Assembly: GCA_021802025.1 (NCBI GenBank) | Contig: JAKABC010000019.1 | Span: 1 to 16,488, forward strand | From: Actinomycetes bacterium | GTDB lineage: Bacteria > Actinomycetota > Acidimicrobiia > Acidimicrobiales > RAAP-2 | Direction: 5' to 3' | Length of the DNA: 16,488 nucleotides | Shown: one piece after another, positions 13,637 to 16,488 of the stretch | Layout: each line of letters begins with the position of its first letter | How positions within the stretch are numbered: the first letter of the stretch is position 1 | Translations under genes and position numbers: made by a program | The notes under the pieces: model-generated | The model's database searches: none | The model's input: the letters and a program-made list of their open reading frames with translations, nothing else | Told to the model about the DNA's origin: nothing

Positions 13637-14056
13637 ATGCAGCCACGTCACGCCACGCTCGGCTTTCTTTGTGGTGGCCCTCGCGGTGTCGCCGACGGCG
13701 CCCGTGGCGTCGGCGTCGTCGATGTCCGGGCCCTGGTCCAGGCAACTCCGGTCGTGGTTCTCGACCAGCCCACGACCGGACCAGACCTGCGCCACCAGGT
13801 GACCCTGCTCGCTCTGTTGCGCCGTGAGGCCGTCGAGTGCGGGCGCACGGCCCTCGCGACCCTGCACGACCTCTCGCTCGCCGGTCAGTTCGTCGACCGC
13901 CTCGTGCTGTTGGATCGCGGGGACATCGTGCTCGACGGCGCGCCGCGCGAGGTCGAGCGCCCCGAGGAGCTCACGGACCGCAGACGGGCGCTGCGGGTGG
14001 TCGACGTCGACGGCACTGTCGTCGTCCAGGTGGTCCCGAGCGTTACCGCGAGGTAG
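13637..14056 (+). pseudogene. Decayed C-terminal half of an iron/cobalamin-type ABC transporter ATPase
   Basis: The 139-residue frame matches the second half of FecE/HmuV/BtuD-like ATPases. RALVQATPVVVLDQPT (31-46) is the Walker B region, followed by a D-loop-like GPDLRHQ, the H-loop LATLHDLSLA with H77, and the typical DRLVLLDRGDIVLDGAPREV end. The catalytic Walker B glutamate is Gln44. Walker A is absent, and the LSGGE signature is reduced to a displaced LCGGP with an apparent microduplication (GVADGARGVGV) before RAL. The frame opens only at about 13589 after a TGA, and no ribosome site precedes the ATG. Family members are about 250-270 residues, so the N-terminal half is lost. No cognate permease or binding protein is nearby. 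An active enzyme is very unlikely; the remnant may still be transcribed. Confidence 0.75.
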
Positions 14057-14090
14057 CCGTCCTGCGCCGAGAGCGCGCGCAGGGCTCCCG

Positions 14091-14096
14091 TAGACT
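14091..14096 (+). promoter_or_regulatory. Possible -10 box of the pyruvate kinase gene
   Basis: TAGACT lies 26 bases before the GTG start, in the context CGTAGACTC, like the box before the permease. No strong -35 is visible at 16-18 bases. Confidence 0.35.
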
Positions 14097-14122
14097 CTCG
14101 CGAAAGCCTGAAGGGAGTCCCC

Positions 14123-15541
14123 GTGCGGCGCACCAAGATCGTTGCCACCATCGGTCCGGCCTCGGAGTCCGCGGAGCGCCTGGCCGAGCTGGTAGCGGCC
14201 GGGGTGGACGTCTTTCGCCTCTCCTTCGCTCACGGCGACATCCCCTCGGGCATCGAGCGGCTGCGGCGCGTGCGCGCCGCCGCCCCCGACGTCGCGATCA
14301 TGGTCGACCTGCCGGGACCGAAGATCCGGGCGGGGTCGTTCGGCACGTCGGCCGTCGTGCTCGAGGTGGGCGAGGAGTGCGAGCTCACCGAGGGCCTCGA
14401 AGAGAGCTCCACCGCCGAGCGCATCGTGGTCGAGCGCGCCGACGTGGTCGGCCGCCTGCGCCAGGGCGACAAGGTCCACATCGGCGACGGCGGGGTCACC
14501 CTCGAGGTCGTGCGCGCCGGGTCGCCGGCCCGCACGCGGGTGATCTCGGGTGGGGCGGTGATGGGCAAGCCGGGTCTCAGCCTACCGAGCTCGATCGTGA
14601 ACGAGCGCCTGCCCACCGAGGGCGACCGGGCCCGGATCCAGGCCCTGCGCGACGAGGAGTTCGAGATCCTCGCCGTGAGCTTCGTGCGCTCGGCCTTCGA
14701 CGTCGAGTCGGTGCGCGCGGTGCTGAGCCGCGACGACGTGATGATCATGGCCAAGGTCGAGACCGGTGAGGCCATCGACAACCTCGACGAGATCATCGAG
14801 CACGCCGACTCGATCATGGTGGCCCGCGGCGACCTCGGGGTGCGCCTGCCCATCGAAGAGGTCCCCCACCTGCAGAAGGAGATCGTGCGCTCGGGCATCC
14901 GCTACGCCCGCCCCGTCGTGGTGGCGACCCAGATGCTCGAGTCGATGACCCACGCGCGCATGCCCACGCGCGCCGAGGTGACCGACGTGGCCAACGCGGT
15001 GCTCGACGGGGCGAGCGCCGTCATGCTCTCGGCCGAGACGGCGATCGGCGACGACCCGGTCGGGGTCGTCCAGACGATGGACCGCATCGTGCGCCGGGCC
15101 GAGCGCTCCTTCCCCTACGAGGAGTGGGGCGCCTCGCTGGGCGTCCAGCGCCTGACGGCCTCCTCGACCCAGGCGACGCGGGTCACGGCCGCGGTGACCG
15201 GGGCCGCGTGGCGCGCGGCCATGGACGAGAAGGCCGTGGCGATCGTCGCGTGCACCCGCTCGGGGTTGACGGCGCGGGCCATCTCGCGGTTCCGCCCGCC
15301 CATGCCCATCGTGGCGATCACCCCGAGTCGGGCGACGGCCCGCCAGCTCAGGTCCTCCTGGGGCGTCCAGGAGGTCGTGCTCTCGGCGGCGAGCGACATC
15401 GACACCCTCTGTGAGGTCGCCATCAGCGAGCTCAAGCGCATCGGCCTCGCGCGCAGCGGCGACGCCGTGGTGTTGATGGCGGGCTCGGCCTCGGGCGGGG
15501 CGGCCGTCACCGACACGGTGCGCATGCTGGTCGTGCCGTAG
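14123..15541 (+). CDS. pyk: Pyruvate kinase, with altered K+/phosphate loop
   Basis: A 472-residue pyruvate kinase, converting phosphoenolpyruvate and ADP to pyruvate and ATP in glycolysis. The N-terminal TKIVATIGPAS, DLPGPKIRAG, the small B domain (about 66-165), the catalytic MAKVETGEAI with Lys and Mg-binding Glu, MVARGDLGVRLP, VVVATQMLESM, LSAETAIGDDP and a complete C-terminal domain are all present. The usual RLNFSHG loop reads RLSFAHG: Asn becomes Ser34 and Ser becomes Ala36. In characterised enzymes this Asn and Ser help bind K+ and the ADP/PEP phosphates. The GTG at 14123 follows AAGGGAG by five bases, and no earlier start is supported. It is a single transcription unit convergent with the TetR gene. 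A paralogue or a lineage variant with altered cation need is possible. The family call is firm. Confidence 0.93.
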   Translation: MRRTKIVATIGPASESAERLAELVAAGVDVFRLSFAHGDIPSGIERLRRVRAAAPDVAIMVDLPGPKIRAGSFGTSAVVLEVGEECELTEGLEESSTAERIVVERADVVGRLRQGDKVHIGDGGVTLEVVRAGSPARTRVISGGAVMGKPGLSLPSSIVNERLPTEGDRARIQALRDEEFEILAVSFVRSAFDVESVRAVLSRDDVMIMAKVETGEAIDNLDEIIEHADSIMVARGDLGVRLPIEEVPHLQKEIVRSGIRYARPVVVATQMLESMTHARMPTRAEVTDVANAVLDGASAVMLSAETAIGDDPVGVVQTMDRIVRRAERSFPYEEWGASLGVQRLTASSTQATRVTAAVTGAAWRAAMDEKAVAIVACTRSGLTARAISRFRPPMPIVAITPSRATARQLRSSWGVQEVVLSAASDIDTLCEVAISELKRIGLARSGDAVVLMAGSASGGAAVTDTVRMLVVP

Positions 15542-15570
15542 CGATCGCGCCGGGCCCGACGGGGTCGCGC

Positions 15571-16167
15571 CTAGGCGACCAGGGCGGCCAGCGCCATGCG
15601 ACCGAGCAGGGCCGCGACGTTGGGGTCGGGAGTGCGCGAGGTGCTGTGCGGGGTCGAGTTGAGCAGCCCGAAGACCGCGTGGGCCCGGACGCGGGCCTCG
15701 CTGAGGGCGAGCCCGGGCCGCGCGCGACGAAGGACCTCGACCCACTGCTCGACGTAGGCGCGCTGCAGCGAGCGCACGGTGTGGGCGAGGGGGGCCGAGA
15801 GGTTGGCCAGGTCGCGGTCCTGGACCCGGATGAGGTCGGCGCCGGCGAGCGCGAAGTCGGTGTGGAAGGCGACGAGGCCCGCGAGGGCCTCGTCGGGGAG
15901 AGCCGTGCGCTCGACCACGTCGCGCGCCCCGGCGAGGAGGTCCTCGCTCACGCCCACCAAGAGCTCGCCCAAGACAGCGTCTTTGCTCGCGAAGTGCTTG
16001 TAGACCGCCGGGCCGCTCACGCCCACGGCCTCGCCCAGCTCCTCGATGGTGACCCCGTGGAAGCCGCGCTCGGCGAACAGGCGGGCCGCGGCCGCGAGGA
16101 TCTGGTCTCGTCGGCGGGCGCCGGCGGGGTCGTGGGCGCGGGCCAGGGCGGGGACGACGGGAGCCAC
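15571..16167 (-). CDS. TetR-family transcriptional regulator, divergent from an acyl-CoA carboxylase gene
   Basis: A 198-residue TetR-type repressor. The N-terminal DNA-binding domain shows RRDQILAAAARLFAERGFHGVTIEELGEAVGVSGPAVYKHFASKDAVL (helix-turn-helix at about 40-60, given here only as pattern), followed by an all-helical ligand domain of normal length. The GTG at 16167 is the first codon; no clear Shine-Dalgarno is seen. A perfect 18-base palindrome lies 10 bases upstream, between this gene and the carboxylase start, as expected for autoregulation and control of the neighbour. Acyl-CoA thioesters are likely ligands because similar TetR genes stand beside AccA1/AccD1 leucine or odd-chain degradation operons in Mycobacterium (for example Rv2506). 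That is an analogy, not proof. It converges on pyruvate kinase with 29 bases between stops. Confidence 0.88.
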   Translation of the reverse strand: MAPVVPALARAHDPAGARRRDQILAAAARLFAERGFHGVTIEELGEAVGVSGPAVYKHFASKDAVLGELLVGVSEDLLAGARDVVERTALPDEALAGLVAFHTDFALAGADLIRVQDRDLANLSAPLAHTVRSLQRAYVEQWVEVLRRARPGLALSEARVRAHAVFGLLNSTPHSTSRTPDPNVAALLGRMALAALVA

Positions 16168-16177
16168 TAGCGAGAAA

Positions 16178-16195
16178 GGTTAGCGGTTGCTAACC
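16178..16195. promoter_or_regulatory. Palindromic TetR operator between the TetR and carboxylase genes
   Basis: GGTTAGC (16178-16184) and GCTAACC (16189-16195) are perfect inverted arms around GGTT. The site is AT-richer than its surroundings, centred in the 36-base gap between divergent starts, and of the size TetR dimers bind. TAACCT, a -10-like sequence, occurs at each outer edge (16191-16196 on plus; 16182-16177 on minus), so a bound repressor would cover both promoters. Confidence 0.75.
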
Positions 16196-16203
16196 TCACG
16201 GGG

Positions 16204-16488
16204 ATGGCCGACCCGACCCGCCCCGAGCGCCCGGCGCCCGCCGCCCGCGTCGGCCACCCCCTGGTCCACGCGTCGCCCGAGGTGGCGGCGAACCGCGAGG
16301 CGAACCTCGCCCTCGTGGCTGACCTGCGCGCCCGGCTCGCCTCGGCCCGGCTCGGCGGGCCTGAGGAGGCCCGCCGCCGCCACCTCGAGCGCGGCAAGCT
16401 GCTGCCCCGCGAGCGCGTCGAGCGCCTGCTCGACCCGGGCACGGCGTTCTTGGAGCTGTCGCCGCTGGCCGCGACCGGTCTCTACGAC
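16204..16488 (+). CDS. Start of an acyl-CoA carboxylase beta (carboxyltransferase) subunit, AccD1/methylcrotonyl-CoA type (3' truncated)
   Basis: The frame from ATG 16204 is open to the window edge (95 residues). NREANLALVADLRARLASARLGG, then RRRHLERGKLLPRERVERLLDPG and FLELSPLAATGLYD (quoted as family pattern) are typical of the N-terminus of AccD1/MccB carboxyltransferases, which move carboxyl from biotin to methylcrotonyl-CoA in leucine breakdown. HxxRGKLLPRERxxxLLDPG is shared with propionyl-CoA carboxylase, but FLELSPLAA favours the methylcrotonyl branch. The first 20 residues are a poorly conserved Pro/Ala-rich tail. There is no good ribosome site before the ATG. A TAACCT box ends seven bases upstream, so the transcript may be leaderless. 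The biotin carboxylase subunit and acyl-CoA dehydrogenase would be expected downstream. Confidence 0.88.
   Translation, partial: MADPTRPERPAPAARVGHPLVHASPEVAANREANLALVADLRARLASARLGGPEEARRRHLERGKLLPRERVERLLDPGTAFLELSPLAATGLYD

Noticed and set aside
13577..14479. Minus-strand frame opposite the ABC relic and the start of pyruvate kinase
   Set aside because: No motifs, and it lies antisense to recognisable ABC and pyruvate kinase sequence.
15542..15570. Terminator between pyruvate kinase and the TetR gene
   Set aside because: The 29 bases are GC-rich with small palindromic pieces (CGGGCCCG) but no proper stem and no T-run on either strand.

Overview
The window is a compact, very GC-rich bacterial segment. 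Third codon positions are almost all G or C, GTG starts are common, and neighbouring genes overlap by 1 to 23 bases. Mycofactocin genes, an NDMA-type alcohol dehydrogenase, a glutamine-synthetase-like gamma-glutamylation operon, an AccD1-type carboxylase and an apparently leaderless promoter all point to an actinobacterium. I would guess an Acidimicrobiia or Rubrobacter-like lineage, but no rRNA or tRNA gene is present to fix it.

Bases 1-8127 are a mycofactocin region. After the tail of a Thr/Pro-rich anchored protein come a zinc, NDMA-dependent alcohol dehydrogenase (286-1437) and a TauE/SafE permease (1456-2199). mftF (glycosyltransferase, minus strand) converges on the permease. Divergent from mftF is mftA (34 aa precursor ending IDGLCGVY), followed by mftB, mftC, mftD and an SDR that carries the cofactor-pocket insert of mycofactocin-coupled SDRs. 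MftB/C modify the C-terminal Val-Tyr of MftA, MftD continues redox maturation and MftF adds sugars. The alcohol dehydrogenase and the SDR are the likely enzymes that use the finished cofactor. mftE, mftG and mftR are not in the window. A cysteine-synthase-like PLP enzyme follows.

Bases 8124-13402 hold a minus-strand operon (GS-like ligase, aldehyde dehydrogenase, classical SDR) divergent from an APC permease. Together they look like an amine or amino-alcohol uptake and gamma-glutamylation pathway, with ethanolamine a better fit than putrescine because the SDR could oxidise an alcohol.

Bases 13403-14122 are the least orderly part: lower GC, small inverted repeats, a short minus-strand reading frame with a strong ribosome site, and the C-terminal half of a decayed FecE/HmuV-type ABC ATPase. 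Pyruvate kinase follows (14123-15541) with two unusual substitutions at the K+/phosphate loop. The window ends with a TetR regulator divergent from the start of an AccD1/methylcrotonyl-CoA carboxylase beta gene; a perfect palindromic operator lies between them.
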